This document shows, piece by piece, positions 31,088 through 43,857 of a stretch of DNA of 64,000 bases; the first letter of the stretch is position 1, and each line of letters opens with the position of its first letter. The DNA is taken from positions 1,364,001 through 1,428,000 of the forward strand of contig JAMWBK010000003.1 in NCBI GenBank assembly GCA_029953675.1, given 5' to 3'. The position numbers and the translations under genes were made by a program. The stretch comes from Rhodosorus marinus (Eukaryota; Rhodophyta; Stylonematophyceae; Stylonematales; Stylonemataceae). The notes under the pieces are model-generated. The model ran no database searches and had not been told where the DNA came from. It saw nothing but the letters and a program-made list of their open reading frames with translations.

Positions 31088-33140
31088 CTACAAGACCAAT
31101 TCCAGGTCTTGCTGTTCTTCAATCGCCTTGAGGCCTTGCTCGATACGCATAGCCTCTCCGTTCCTATTAAATACTCGCTCAAGATCCTCAACCATGGAAT
31201 TCAATTGCTCCCTCCTCCGCTCCGGAATAGGGTGCTGAGAATTTGCGCACGATGGTGGGGGGAAGGGGGGGTCGTAAGGCAGAAAGCCTGTTTAGCGGCT
31301 GGTTTGCAGTTGGAAAGTCCCGCAAAAGCGATAGCAAAGGTTTGACAAGAGCACATTCACGAAACGTACGCTCCGGGCAAGGCCCCCTTCATGCACTTAC
31401 CGAATCTAAGAATGGAATCTTCTTCGCTAGCCGCGTAGGCAACTCCTCCCGATCCAGCCTAGAAAGAAAAGAGGAATGTCAAAGGTCAGACCAGAGTGCC
31501 TTGACTATCAAGCTCAACCAAGAAGCGGTCAGCGAGTATTGTCAATAGCCAGCATGTGCTTGAGAACCAAACGTGGCTCTTTCCCATCACGGCGCTTGCA
31601 CGGCGACCCCGTTCGATAACAATGAGTAAAATTTATCGAAGCGTATTGGGGGAAACGGCTAGCCTTTGATTCACGAGGAATTAGAACTTACCGGTCGATG
31701 AGGTGGTGGTGCTGTTCAAGGTCAAAACCAGCCCTGCCAAGTAGCAAAATGCAAAAACGATAAGAACAAACAGTACCAATCGGGCAATCTAGAGCTCACT
31801 ACGGTCTAGTTCTCTAGCTTGGGTGTGACAGCAGTACGTTTCCCATGTAACCACGGCACCAACTATTGAAGGCTTGTAAAACCTTACCTTGCGCTAAGCA
31901 GAAATCCAATCCGATCGGCTTCCAATTCAGCAACTTGCCTCCAAGGGTTAAGCATTGACGCGAAAAAGTTCTCCAGCACTTCAAAACGATTTAGGAACAT
32001 CAGTTTCACTCCTGCATCTGATTCAAATTACAACGGACGATCCAGACGATCCACGATAAGCGTTGGAGCAGGTGGGCACGTAGATAGGCTCGCGGGAAGG
32101 AACCTACCCAAGCTATCTTGCAGACTTCTAAGTGCTAACCCGGCCGAGAATGGTTTTCGCTCCGGAACTCCTATTTCAGTTAATTTCGAGGGCGTTGTCT
32201 GTCACCATGGCGTTTGCGCGCATATCGGCAGTCCCTGCCATAAGCTTCAGAGCAAAAACAGGAGGAACCAAAGAAACTTCGTGCGCACCTCGCTCTCGCT
32301 CAACGCGGTTGAGTAGAAACCCAGAGATGACGAGCATTGGCGCCAAAGGCAAGAAAGCGCTGAACGGCGTTGCAATTCCGTACAGAAGCGCATGAAATTC
32401 TGGCAAGTGGCTGCAAACGAATGAACCGGGAACGCGCAAACAGAGGAATGTTAGAATACAAGATACCTTCCCGGTCCACCCCTCTCTTTTTATCGCTGGT
32501 CGAGAAATACTCACTCCGCGATATGGTGTGCTGCTTCGTGGCTGATGATTGCTGGCAACAATCTTGGCGACTCAGCGGTTCCGTCAACGAGGATCAGATC
32601 AGTGCCATCCGTATCCAACACGGATAGTGCTATTTGGGTATCCGGCACCTCATCTACAATAAGCACCCTGATAGGGCGTTTCGGTCGGATTCCAAGGTCC
32701 TCCGCAGCGAGCAAAATCCTCGCGAGCGTCTTCTCAGCAAGGTTCTGCAGCTCTCCCAGACCAAGGATGGCCTCAGGAGCTTCCCAGTCGCGGCCGCCCA
32801 CGAGTTCTACTCCGGAAAGAATCTTACGGCGCCTCCCGGTGATTTGAACTTGATCGAAAGCTGTCAAGAGGCCGTGTCGAATTCTCAAGTGCGCATAGAG
32901 GCCGTAAAGCATGCCGAAGCATACGTGAAACCTGAAGATTATCCAAAGGGCCTCCGCCCACGCCGGGCGTTCCGCTTTGTTCGGATCGAATTGTGGTCCA
33001 AACGGAGATCTCCTCGGAGGTCCTCCTCGGGGCGGTTCCCCGGACCCACCACGAGGGCCGTAGCTAGGTGGTGATGACACACAAGCCTTTACCCGTCCTC
33101 TCCCCAAGCCCCCGCTAGCGCATCCAAAACAGAATGCCAT
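31088..33140 (-). CDS. M48-family metalloprotease (membrane-associated)
   Basis: Exons 33140-32515, 32410-32289, 32011-31888, 31733-31692, 31458-31401, 31234-31088; phases agree; 372 aa. M48 marks: catalytic HEAAH (LPAIISHEAAHHIADH), third zinc ligand in ELEADRIGFLLSARAGF, and the late SHPIPERRREQLNSM that follows the family's 'T-H-P-x-x-x-x-R' pattern. Two hydrophobic stretches (WAEALWIIFRFHVCFGMLY; FSAFLPLAPMLVISGFLL) suggest a membrane protein like OMA1 or plant M48 proteases. The N-terminus is Gly/Pro/Arg-rich and Ser-rich, probably an organelle presequence. The third intron boundary (32289/32011, 277 nt) is the least certain; an alternative reads on to 32176. Exon 4 is only 42 nt. Confidence 0.85.
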
Positions 33141-33637
33141 GATTTCAAAACGGAAGAAGGCTTTCTGCGGGAACCCACAACTTCAATTCTTTCCGATGTT
33201 CAATGCGACGCGTCTCAGCATCCAAATGTGCAAAGCCTCCGATTACCGTGGATGGACGCATTGCATTGACATCTTCATGGCGTTTCCGCTTCCCCCCAGG
33301 CTCGCAATGGTGTTTTTCTTTCCCGGTTCTCAGGTATCGAACTGCTAATGATAAGAGCACATTGAGCACCTCAGAGGGCTGCGAGAATCCGCTACGATAT
33401 GGAGACAAACGCTGTTCCCAATAGGGATGATCCCGACGCCGAGTGCAAGTCTAATAGTTCTTGGAGCTATTGGGTTCGACCATTATGCACTAGCTGTGCC
33501 AAGCGAAGTGCAGAGTTCTTCCGCAAGTTATATTAGAGCTTGGGGCAATTCATCTTTAGCAGCGGGCAAACGTTCGTTTTCCTCTAAAGCTCCGAATAAC
33601 GCTGCGCCGAGATCAACGTGGAAACAAACGAAAATAT
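33141..33637. other. Interval with a possible small plus-strand ORF
   Basis: 33427-33690 encodes 87 aa starting MIPTPSASLIVLGAIGFDH, with a hydrophobic start and an SF-rich KRSFSSKAPN stretch like a mitochondrial import region. It overlaps the tail of the minus-strand gene at 33638-34803, so at most one is right there. No family recognised. Confidence 0.25.
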
Positions 33638-34803
33638 TTACTGGACAAAAAATCGGTTCTCTTGACATTCATCACCAAGTTGGTGCATGACAGAAAAACA
33701 AATCAGCCGTTTACGTACAACAGGGCTTAAGAGCTTGTGCGAACTCCACAATTCAAGATTTGATATTACGAAAGAATGGATGCGCAGACAGTCACGAGAG
33801 AAGAGAAAGGCGGGGCCAAAGCATCCAGCCCTTGTTCCGACAGAACATGAGACTTCCACACAATCACTTTTTGGTCTCCTGACGGCCCTGCGCTGTTTTG
33901 TCAAGTTACGGTGGATGGTCACTAAATTCACAAGGATTAGCGCCAGCATGTTAGTTCGATCACTGGCCCGTCGCCAAGCAGCGAATGGGCGCGGGAGACC
34001 CATCAAGGCAGTTTGCTTGAAAACGTGCCCATATAACTGCGCGATCGAAGCCGACTCGTGAGCCGTTCTCTCGCAGGACAAACCTCCTTCCCAGCCTCAG
34101 CCAAGCTGGAATCCAAATAATATTCTAGTTTCGATGACATGTCCTTGTAGCTTGGAAACTCAACCTTTCGTCGCAATTCCCTCGTAATGAAATCTTTAGA
34201 GAGAGACGTGTCAACCTCCAAAGTCCCATACACGGTGCTGGGGGGAAGAACTTCCTCCGCGGGTGGCTCCTGGGAGGCTTTCTTTTCATCCTCAACAGTG
34301 AAGTCGCTTAGTACGCTTGCAGGAATTTCTTCCGGCTTGCTCTCCTTTCTGAGCTTAGCCGGGGCACCCGCAGTATCGGTAAATGACAGATGTTTTGAGG
34401 AACGCTTTCCCGGAGAACTACGCTTTCGTTTCAAAGAGTCTGCGGGACTCTCAGGAAACGATTCTATTACAGTTTCCTTCTCAGCGCCTACTTTCTTTGG
34501 CGTTGCGAAAACCTCGTTGATTGCGTCGTCGTAGACGAACGTAGCTTGATCAGCAGACGGTAGAGTCTCCAGCTTGGCATCAGCAAAATGGTTCGCTTCT
34601 GCTCCTCCTGTGCTAGCATTTACGGCCTCATCTACCATCGCTATCACGCTATCACTTCCGATGTCATTCACAAAGTTGTCCACGTCTACATCGAGCATGC
34701 CATCAGCGCCCATGGCATCCGAACCGAACATCATGTCAAGGGTCTCCATTGGCTCGAACGCAGAGTGGTCATACATTACACCCATATCTAAGTCGTCAGC
34801 CAT
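33638..34803 (-). CDS. Hypothetical acidic nuclear-type protein
   Basis: Exon 1 34803-34084 (240 codons, ATG at 34803) is a clear coding frame: strongly acidic, Met/Asp-rich start (ADDLDMGVMYDHS), then Ser/Pro/Lys-rich with a bipartite-like nuclear signal DSLKRKRSSPGKRSSKH, then EFPSYKDMSSKLEYYLDSSL. A 47-nt candidate intron (34083-34037) would join exon 2, 34036-33638, giving about 372 aa with a basic C-terminal half (KQRRAVRRPKSD). Without splicing the frame stops at 34003. No known domain. The acidic head plus NLS suggests a transcription or chromatin role; this is inference only. Confidence 0.55.
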
Positions 34804-37800
34804 GGCAACGTATTTATTCCACCTATTCACAATAACCTATCTTGCTATTCGCTGCTCGGTAGCCGCAAAAAAAAGGTTCTCAGCCGAAATCCTCTATCCA
34901 CGAGACGTTCCAGCTCCTTCTGCAGTTCTGGGAATAGTTTCCGAAGGCGACCAATCTTGAGGCGGTGTTAGTCACCAATTCTCGTAGCTTTTCCCAGCTG
35001 GCTTGCCTCCCGTCACACTCCTTGAACCGGCGGAAATTCCCGGCAAGGCCCGAATCAAGAAATCTCCCCTCAGTCCCACCCCTCCAAATGCCACAATCCT
35101 CAGCGAGCCGCAGCACCTTATCGACTACCAACCAACCCCCAACCCACATACGCAGACCCCCTTCGCCTGAGACATAATGTAATCCGTAGCTCTCATATAG
35201 AAAAGTCCTTTATTCCTGAACACCAACCCATCCACGCCTACGAACGCACATGGAAACTCGCCAATACACATAAGCACAAGCGCAGATGCACATTCCCCCC
35301 CCTGAAACGGACAAGGTAGCCCGGCAACAAGAAAAATAGTTGATATACCCATACCCCCCGTAGGATTTCTTTGCAATATAGAGCATCGTGTAGAACCTTT
35401 GATTTACGACGAAATTCAATATTGATGCAATCGAAAAGGTTTCCATCGACCCTAGGTAAATCAGCCCATAGATTTTCGCCCACAGTTCCATACGGAATCA
35501 ATTGAAAAAAATCTTAGGGGTCATTTCAAATGAGGATAGAATCTTTTCAAGCTTTTCTTCCCTCCTAAGAAGCAAAAACTGCCGTGAACCGAAATTGATT
35601 CTGCCATTTTCCTGATTGAAATTACAAAAAAATGAAATCATGATATCTGACTATTTGTTTTAAACCTACTCAACCCCCCGCCCTCCCCTTCCCCCCCGTA
35701 AACCCACCAAAAAAAAGCAATCGTGCTTGGGATAACCCCTCCTAATCGGATCTAAATATTGTTGGGCCTGGCAGAGGAAAGCCACTTCTCCATAGCTGAA
35801 ACTTTCCCCCCCCCCCCCATAATTACATAAAGAGAGTACTGGATACAAGAATCGAAGCAAAGAGAATAACTCTTCCTACATCGGATAACGTTGGAGGGGG
35901 GGGTAGGGGCCCGACCAAGTGAGCCCTGGGGGTTTAGAGTACGAAATTTCGGCAACGACTGAGTTTTTTCGTAGTCATACTAGGATGAAGGAATAGTCGA
36001 CACGTGTTAGGTGTTTTTTTCCTATTTCAATGAACGCGGGTTACATGATCCTAAAGCTTAGTAATATTTGTTTTCTGAATTTCAAAAACTAGTTCTCGCC
36101 AAGGCATGTTTGGGAACGCGCCATAGGGAGCTGTTGCCGGGGCGCTCTATTCGAATCTGGTCCGAGGGTTCCACAAAAACAAAATCTGTATCTAAATTTT
36201 GCTATGGATGTGGAAACCGCTTTAGTCAAAGCATACTAATGGTCATGTTCGGCACTCCGGTTTCCCAGTAAGTTCTTCAAAGTATTGACTATTGTGTTGA
36301 ATGACACAAGCATGCCCTTATGGCAACCCACCTTGGGTACCATGTTCAAACAAGAAAAATGTCTACTGAATCATAGCACTGAGACCATACTCTGTGAACG
36401 CCTACCAGAAAATCTCAGGTGGAAGTGCTTGACATCTCGCAGACGTTCCCCATACTCAGGAGGTATAGAAGACTGGGTCAGAATGGGGGTTAAGGCGAGC
36501 TGTTGAGCTCTTCTGCTGCGCGGCCAAGAGCGTTGATTGACTCTCTCTATTACCAAGCCTTTTACAGTTTATCACTGCTTATAGACGATTTATGCAAGCG
36601 AGGATGACAAATCGACAAATCTGTGTTGCACATATCTAGGCCCGAAAAAGGAGTCGGACAGTGTTTTTCAGTATCTTTCAAAGGGTGCGCTTGTGGTACA
36701 GTAGGAGACCCTTCTAAAGGACTGTACTCGAGTATACTTTCAAGCACTACTCCTAACTGAATATGGTGTGGTTTGAAGCCAAATCAAGGTGCAAGGACAG
36801 CTTGGGTTTGTACAATTCGATCGGGCCAGGGCTTGCGACCAACAGCTCAAAGCGGATCACTTTAAAAACATTATTAGTTAAATATTAATAAATACATAAT
36901 ATTAGTTGGCGCATCGGTTGGTAACAAACATAATTGAACCCCATAAACCAGTGCGAATAGAAACTGATGCATTTGTACAACCCCAATTTCGAGGATTTAT
37001 TGGTAATTATCTGCATTTTTTTCAAAATCGATGCTAACGATGCCAAATACAACTAAAATTGAACACCAATAGACTAGCCGAAAGGTACAGGAAAAATCCA
37101 CTGGTTGGAGGGGTGGACGCCGGTCATGTGACGAAGTAAATCTACTTTGAGACCCAATTCCTCGAGGCTAGGCGGACTGGTACGTTTCCTAAAGCGCCCT
37201 GGAGAGATGCTAAGGACACGAGGGGCGTGCTGAGACCTTTTGTCTGGGAACCCCCGTTGAGGAGTAGCGTTTCCGGGTTTCCTCGACAGCAACGGGCTTG
37301 TTCCAAAGAGTGTTCTTGGGGTTGCTGCTACTCAAGCACATAGAAGGAGTCCGAAAATAATGACTATTCAAGGTTGTTCTGGTACGTTCACCACGTATTC
37401 TGACAAATTATGGACAAATGTGGCTATCTGACAACAAGAAGAGGGTCAAGTAGAACCTGGGCTTAGGGTGTGAACGGGCTGGCCGTTTTGATTTACCAGA
37501 CACGGTTCTTGGATTTAACCGTTAAAAACCCGCGTTTCCGAACCGCATTTCGAGTATTGGGTTTTACGGCGAAACTAAGGACAACCCTCACTTAAAAAAT
37601 TAGCCGATTATTTCCTTACTTTTGAATGTACTTGTCCTAGAATATTTAGGAAATAGTTAAACCCCCCTTTTTTCAGAGAAAGCAGACGAGAACACAAAAA
37701 TCTTCCGCTGTAGATAGAACCGACGATGGCTTCATAAAGAGGAGGATGTGATTCTGCAAGTGGATGAGCTCGCGGATGGGAGTAGTAGAGGAAATCATGA

Positions 37801-38664
37801 ATCAGTTATTGATGCTCAATTGAGGGATAGACCGGAGTCCTGCGCTTTAACCCTAACTATCGTGTCCGATAGTGCTCCACAGCAAAAAGACTGCTCTTCT
37901 GATCGTCACGACACCCGAAAGATTGAGAATCCAATGCTGGCGCAGCGTTCGCGCTGATGCTCCCGACGTAACAAGTCCTGCACGAAGTCTTTCCTTCGCT
38001 GAAAGCGTCGAGAGTGCAGTCGAACGAACGCGATGTTCGGAGTAACTCCGTCGTTGGGATTTCTACTGCTCGTTGAAACTAACGCACGAAGTTCAGCGAG
38101 CTTTGCGCCCAGCCCTTCACTTCATTGCTAAATACGGAAACACGCGATTCTTAGAAGCCTGGCGTAACAAGACTCGCGTTTTTGGGTAAGCCCAGAAAAA
38201 AAATCCTAAATATGGGTTTTAGGTTACTATGGGTGTTAACCCATGAAAAACTCTTAGCGAACCCCGGTAATCGATAGCGTTATGCAACCACCTGGAGGAG
38301 AGTTCGCAAGGATTTGAGCGTGTGAGACAGCCGCAGTAATGGCGCTTAGCTTCGTTTGGAGTTCTCAATAGTAGAATGCTGGGTCTTCAAGCAGCAGGCT
38401 AAAAGAGATGCGTCCATCCCTGCACATAAATAATGGATAAGAAGCGGGTTATATTATGAGCACGGCCGAGACATATCAAAATATCCACAAAATGAAAAAC
38501 TGCGCAGAACAGTTGGCTTTTTTTTTTTGAGAGATTGTCGGTTGTTTTTTTCTACAGTTCTTCTCTTCCGGGGTTGGTTGTGGAAGGCGTCATCTAACAA
38601 TCGCGTCGATCGTGTCTTGACAGACCTGCGGACGGAGACGCGGGTATTCTAGGAGTGAAATTCG
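34804..38664. other. Gene desert, AT-rich with C/G homopolymer tracts
   Basis: No frame longer than about 95 codons and none with recognisable content. Notable: pyrimidine tract near 35672-35700 whose minus strand has four G-runs (G-quadruplex pattern), a 13-C run near 35806-35818, G-run near 35893, and A+T-rich 36840-37060. No tRNA-like cloverleaf or rRNA match noticed. Confidence 0.5.
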
Positions 38665-39589
38665 ATGGCGTTTGTTCACGGCCCCGGCTTATGGAAAGCA
38701 CGCGGCGTTTCGCTTGCTTCGCGACCAAGGTACTCAGTCGCCGGCAGGTGTGTTGGTAAGTCGCAAGAGTACTATCGACTCATCTACGTGTGGCGCGTTG
38801 GGTTTAGCAGATCGCAGCATTGGATTAGATATCTGAACGCAGAGTTGCTCGGTTGTATCGTATTGTGCTCTCAGATAGTTTTAAGCCTGGAATCCTGAAC
38901 GAAGTTACCTCCGTGGAGGATTTCGACTTCCTCGTAGAATCTGGAGGTGAGTCGTGCTGAATTACCAAGGTTCCCGACAGGCACATATGAATCTTACTTC
39001 GCGTGGTATCGCGCTGGCAATACTACCGTACGGAAAACAGCAACTACAGAATCGCTTGTGGTGATCGAATTCTACGCCAAGTGGTGCAAAAAATGTATAA
39101 AGATGATGCCAAGGTACGTCCCAAGGTCTTTGCAGTACATGTATTATCGATCGCAAATTGATATTCAGTGGAGATAACTCAGCTTCAAAACCACTGTACC
39201 GTGATCAAGCGTGGGCAGCTCCTGACAGTGTGCCTAAGTGAGTTCTGACCACTGAGCTGTGGCCGTGAACTGAACTCGTTCCTCTCAGATTTCGAAAGAT
39301 TGCGTTGGATAATCGCGATTGCTGGTTCGGCAAGGTGGACATCAATGCTGTTGGAAAGTTGCCCCGTAGACAAAAAATTAAGGAAATGCCAACTTTCCAG
39401 ATCTTCTCAGGCACGGAAAAGCTCGGCGAGGTGATCGGCAGCTTGGACGCTGTAAGCAAAGCCAACTTGTTGCCGCTGTTTTTAGGTGTCCACGTCTCAC
39501 AGATCGCGTGCTTTCCCTTAAATGCTGCGTAGGACACGGTAGATGAGGAAATTCGGAACTACTTCCCGTCGGACAAGGATCCAGGCTAA
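38665..39589 (+). CDS. Chloroplast-type thioredoxin-like protein, WCxKC class
   Basis: Exons 38665-38747, 38879-38946, 39050-39113, 39289-39451, 39533-39589; phases agree; 144 aa. Thioredoxin fold: VVIEFYAKWCKKCIKMMPRF with redox pair in W-C-K-K-C, then VDINAVGKL, and the cis-proline EMPTFQIFSG. The plant plastid WCRKC thioredoxins (TRXL3/CDSP-like group) carry the same W-C-[RK]-K-C site instead of W-C-G-P-C, so this probably belongs there. Residues 1-28 (MAFVHGPGLWKARGVSLAS..) are rich in Arg/Ser and lack acids, fitting a transit peptide. Reduces or senses disulfides in the organelle; targets unknown. Tail-to-tail with PP1. Confidence 0.85.
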
Positions 39590-39866
39590 GCTCCTCTTGA
39601 GCCCCACTCAGTTCCGACAGGAAAGAGATCGTTGATCCTAGTGTACGGCAGGTGGCTTGGTTATTTCTTATTAAAAGTACAAACTGCTTTAGTCTTGATT
39701 CCTCTTGCTGATCCACAGAAGCAATTATATCTATAGCAGACTACCAAGCAGCGGGCGCCTGAGTCCTCTGTTCATTGAAACACAATACAACGCTTAACGC
39801 AAGCAATCAACCACGGCAGACCTGAAGCAATGCCCACTGAAGAAAACACCGAGTCACCTAGTACTC

Positions 39867-41460
39867 TTAAAACCTATTATTTAGTCGACGGTCACCCGGC
39901 TTCAAAATCTGAAAACCTGTCAACATGTGCAATAAGAACTATCCCGTTAACTGTCTTGTGGGAGCAACTCTGCAAAGCGCTCTCGGCGTTGAACAAAAGA
40001 CATCCGAGATGAATTGTTTCGTAGAGTACGCTAGTGCATTGCTTACTGCACATGAGCGTGTCATCTACACTCATCATCGCACCAGCATTATCAAACTCTC
40101 CGCAATAGTTCGGCGCAGAAAATATTGTCACCAGCTTTCTATCAGCAAAGAACTCGTAGCCATCCTCCACAACCTGGTTTATCGGCGGGGTGAAGGCGAA
40201 ATTCAGTTTCTTCGCAACTAAAGCGAGCAGTTTTCGCGATCACTCTGACCCGCAACTCGGTAAGTCGAGAGTTGGGAAGCCCGAAAAATACCTGATGTGC
40301 GCGACAAACTAGATCCAAACCGAACTTTTCCAGAAATCGGTCCACCGTGTCGGCGCCGAATGTGAAAGAGACTCCTCGATCATTTTCACCCCAACCAGTT
40401 ATTTCCTTGTCGGGGTCGCTCCAAAGAAGGTCACACAGTAACCCTGCAATTTCATTTGAGAACATTAGCCAACAACTAAATTAATCTGCCTCATACTTTG
40501 AAGCGCAGAATCAGGCGACAGCAAACAAGTTCTCACCTAGTTCTGGCACATCGCAGGGTCTCTTTATTCTCTTGATTTGATCCATAGAGGTATGCTCCGG
40601 CGAAAGTCCACCATGGGTGCAAAATATTTTCTCATCGATAATTGCGGCAATAGGTAAGCAGTTGAAAACGTCGCAGAACGTTTTCCATAGTTTCACGTTG
40701 TACCTGGGTCCGGCGGTGCGCGGGAGGTGAAAGGCAAGACCGCGATCGGTTAGTACTGGTGTAACCCTCGCTGAAGCAACAGCTTAGCGAAGTAAAGCGG
40801 TCTCGAGAATCCGTAGCTGATTCGCAACCGAAAAGTTCTAATGTTGCTCACCTTCTCCTGCATTCGTCGTAGAATCCATATATACGGTTGATTGACGCGC
40901 ATTCGTGATTGCCTCGGAGGATGAAAAAATTCTCTGGGTATCGAACCTTGAACGCCAGTAGCAGACAGATCGTCTCTATGCTCTGCTTGCCCCGGTCCAC
41001 ATAATCCCCCATGAACAAATAGTTTGCTTGGGGAGGAAATCCTCTGATGAGAGACGAAGCGCAGAATGACGTACATAAGACATCACACATACCGCGTCAC
41101 CACAAGATCTAGCACTGTAGTTTCCCTGTGTCCTTACCCGGACTCGAAAAGCCGAAGTAGGTCATGGTATTGCCCATGAATATCGCCACAAATCTTGATG
41201 GGAGCTTCGAGTTCAAGCTTGAGCGCATACAGTATTTAGCACGACTGCTGTCAGCACTTAGACCAAGGCCACCATAATCGACGAATCCTGCTGCTTTTCT
41301 TGACACTCACCAAAGTATTCTGCTTCATAAATACCTGTCTCGCCTCTACGCACAACTGTTTTACGTCAGATTCCCGAAGCTGGACGTGTCTCCCAGGCCT
41401 CTGCCCACGTAAAGCAAGCAACTGCTTGATAACTTCGTCCACATCCAAAGAGTCTGCCAT
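39867..41460 (-). CDS. PP1: Protein phosphatase 1 catalytic subunit
   Basis: Exons 41460-41311, 41217-41138, 41043-40852, 40703-40537, 40443-40292, 40173-40047, 39916-39867; phases agree; 305 aa. PPP metallophosphatase motifs all present: [90 protein letters not shown], and [19 protein letters not shown]. Ser/Thr phosphatase that works with regulatory subunits in cell cycle, glycogen and splicing control. The C-terminus stops shortly after [10 protein letters not shown], lacking the long tail with the Thr-Pro-Pro-Arg Cdk site of animal PP1, as in many plant and protist forms. Confidence 0.97.
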
Positions 41461-43857
41461 TTCAAGATCCCTTGAACCGCCTTCCCTGCTGCCAAGAAAG
41501 CCAAACAGTACACAATTAGGGACCGCGGATGGCGTTTGCTGCAAGAAGTGAACCAGTGCCTTGCCAGCACTTGAGCTCAAGTCGCCAATCGTAACTATGC
41601 GGTTTCGGGGAATGAAACGTACCCCGCCATTGCAACTGCAGGACCCTTACTTCTTAATCTAAAAAATAACAGCGTCTAAAACGACGAAAGTCAACGAAAT
41701 TTTCGCCAATCGAAATTAGGATATATATCCTCCTTCGCTATTCATACGCGAACTGGACAAAAGCAATGAGAACAAGCCGCTACCTTTTGTCGAGTCAAGA
41801 AGTTGCGCTTGAGTCCGTCTCTCACAGCCCAACCTCTCCTCTCCCAAGAGTAGTCCTACTCTCGGGTTTCCCCAAACATATGCTCCCCGCTCCTACTACA
41901 CAACATACGGAAAATCGTCCTCTAACTCAAGGGGCCATTCAAAAACAGAAAGGACCTCACCACCTCCCGAGCCTCAAAACAACTCCGCTCGCCAACTTGC
42001 AAACCCTAAAACCATCCCAATCCCGGCTTAATGAAATCTCCTTGTCTCATATCCCAACTTGGCTTGTGCCCATACATCCCAATCCAGCGAGATCCATTTC
42101 TGTAAAACGCTACCTCAGGTCTAGCACACGACTCCCCCCCTCAAATCCACTCCAAATATGCCCTACGGAACGCAGACGGAGCAACTCTCTGATCCGACCT
42201 TTTTCGCGTACCACAAAGCGCCTTCCGCTCTTCACAATTGTTTTTTTGGGCATCGGCTGCAAGCAATAATTATTTTCAGAAATAATCATTTCCGTAATCA
42301 GAATGTCCCATATTCCCTTGTCTGCTCCCGACGCGCGGTCGGTCTAGAATATTTTAAAGAAAAATTACTTTCTTCACTGAAACGTCTGTCTGAAAAGGAC
42401 AGAATGCCATGAGTCGCTACTTTCGCAGTCATTCCCAAGTGTGTGAGCACTGAGAAAGAGATCTTCTTTCCTGATCCACCAAGGTGGGTTAGTAAGTAGT
42501 CACGCATTTGTGACTCTCTTTCCCTGTTCGAGGACACCCACCCCAGGGTTATTAGTCATCCAGTACACCAAAAGCAGGGAAGACCGGCTTCGGTCTAAGG
42601 AGGACTCAAAAGAGTTCGGCTCGGCGCTTTTATGGTTCCGGGAACATTTGTATTAGCTCGCTCTTGTTTAGACGACGGGGCTCGTCCCACTCTCCCCATG
42701 CCATAACGGATCAGGGAGTACAGCCTGTAGAGAAACAGTGTTGTTAACTGCTCACCACGCGGGGTACTGACGTACTCGACCGGATAAGCAGAGATTTCCT
42801 CGATAATCCAGAGCGTATTGCAAAGGGGGTCTCCAAATACTCCTCAAAAATTGAAGTTGCTCTGCAAGTAAATCCGCAGATGACAAGATTTCTATTTCTT
42901 CGGAAGCCCGAGTTGGCGTTAAGATAGGAGAGGGGCTTCTATCGTCCCAGGGGAATTATCAAGGACAGTAACGCTCAAACTTTGTTTGACTCTTAACCCT
43001 AGCAGTTCTTTCCTCCAAATGACAGCTTGCAGTTGACCCTAGAGCCAAACCCCTAATTCCCCCTTGCAACAACGGCGGTGGCAAACACCCAACACATCAA
43101 AGACGTGAGGGAGCGACCAACCTGTTCCTCACACGTGCTTATACATGGACCTGTTAGATGATCTTACCCTAAACGATTCTAATTGTACACCCGATTCGAT
43201 GTTTTAGGGTTGAAAATGGCGCCAAAACCAGCCTAATTACAAAACCGGGTCAACTTGAGCACCAAAAAAAGGAGTATTTATGGCCAATAGATATCCCAAG
43301 TTCACTACGTGAACACGGACGGAGGCGTTGATTGGCCACATCGTGCTTTCCGATGCATACGCAGAGCATAATTTTGGAAGGGAAGTCTGTGTTTTTACTG
43401 TTCGCAGTTTTGGAGGGCCCCATGGGCTACCGATAGGGACTAACACTCCAATACGCCCATACCACCTTTAAAACGTTCACAATCAAAATATATTGGAAAA
43501 CTCTTTTGTAACGAAAAGGGGGGGTAAACGGCTACAACTAAAGGCTGGCTAGCCACAGATGGAAGCATCTAGTAAAGGTTTTGATCAATTTTCATAGGGT
43601 AGCTTGGATTAGCGCCGCGAATTCCAGGACAGGACTTTCCAGGGGTGAAGGGGTCATATCCATCATGGGTGGAGGGGTGAGTGCTGGGTTGTGGGCTGGG
43701 ACGTTTGAAGTTAGCGGTTCAGGAATTGCTCAAGTTCCGTCGCAGTCTAGGTAGGAGGGGATAAGTTGACGTGATGCTTGTCGACTGCTGAGGTTGTTTC
43801 AAGGATAGCTTTCGGACAAGGTGTTTACAGCCTTTCCCTGCCGGGCGTTTGTGTGAG
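41461..43857. other. Interval without recognised genes
   Basis: The longest frame, 41766-42269 plus (167 codons), is Ser/Pro/Leu-rich, without domains, and reads like composition-driven chance. No RNA gene recognised. Contains the divergent promoter of PP1 at its left edge and that of akirin at its right edge. Confidence 0.45.

Noticed and set aside
41766-42269. 167-codon plus-strand ORF
   Set aside because: Low-complexity Ser/Pro/Thr composition, no domain, no exon structure; probably not coding.
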